Source of the DNA: DATEXQ01 sp036846005
GTDB lineage: Bacteria; Patescibacteriota; Microgenomatia; UBA8517
Assembly (NCBI GenBank): GCA_036846005.1
Contig: DAIUCV010000010.1
Span: forward strand, 1 to 24,177
Direction of reading: 5' to 3'
DNA: 24,177 nucleotides
Position numbers and translations under genes: made by a program. The notes beneath the pieces were generated by a model, which did no database searches, had not been told where the DNA came from, and worked only from the letters and a program-made list of their open reading frames with translations. Below, piece by piece: positions 23,488-24,177 of this stretch. The number at the start of each line of letters is the position of its first letter. Position 1 is the first letter of the stretch.

Positions 23488-24177
<690 letters not shown>

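Overview
The window looks like part of a Candidate Phyla Radiation (Patescibacteria) chromosome, most likely a Microgenomates-type lineage. This is inference. It rests on the AT-rich sequence, a 23S rRNA gene split by an intron, very large GT-C/YfhO-like membrane glycosyltransferases, many small membrane or surface proteins without a known family, and core genes (rho, radA, S1-like rpsA) scattered among envelope genes. No transposase gene, phage module or CRISPR array was seen.

Region 1 (1-7320): two related loci. Each has a minus-strand gene joining two transposase-like helix-turn-helix (HTH) domains to a membrane family-2 glycosyltransferase (GT2), and a divergent MerR-type regulator across an AT-rich intergenic region holding a long perfect palindrome. 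Copy A runs off the left edge. Copy B continues into a secreted domain ending in a PEP-CTERM-like tail (P-E-N, membrane helix, basic residues) and overlaps an exosortase gene by 8 bp. The copies share a 343-bp block that reads as identical inside otherwise diverged sequence, which suggests gene conversion.

Region 2 (7335-12117), all minus strand: a multi-pass membrane protein, two small membrane proteins, tRNA-Ala(CGC) with its own promoter, a LysM/M23 peptidase and transcription terminator Rho.

Region 3 (12238-20541), all minus strand: a 1227-aa YfhO/arabinofuranosyltransferase-like membrane protein, a secreted PKD-like protein, a type II surface protein with a Chloroflexi-style Pro/Thr linker and higher GC, a small membrane protein, an 80-aa sortase-substrate-like protein and a sortase. 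Intergenic spaces are rich in structure: long stem-loop terminators, hairpins at predicted mRNA 5' ends, a 147-bp inverted-repeat element and a candidate structured RNA of about 225 nt with its own promoter and terminator upstream of the sortase.

Region 4 (20683-24177), minus strand: radA, rpsA (S1), 5S rRNA and the 3' part of 23S rRNA. A 357-nt ORF-less group I intron interrupts the 23S gene beside the peptidyl-transferase centre.

Overall the non-core content concerns building and anchoring the cell surface: GT2 and GT-C glycosyltransferases, peptidoglycan remodelling, and two separate anchoring enzymes (exosortase and sortase), each next to a plausible substrate.
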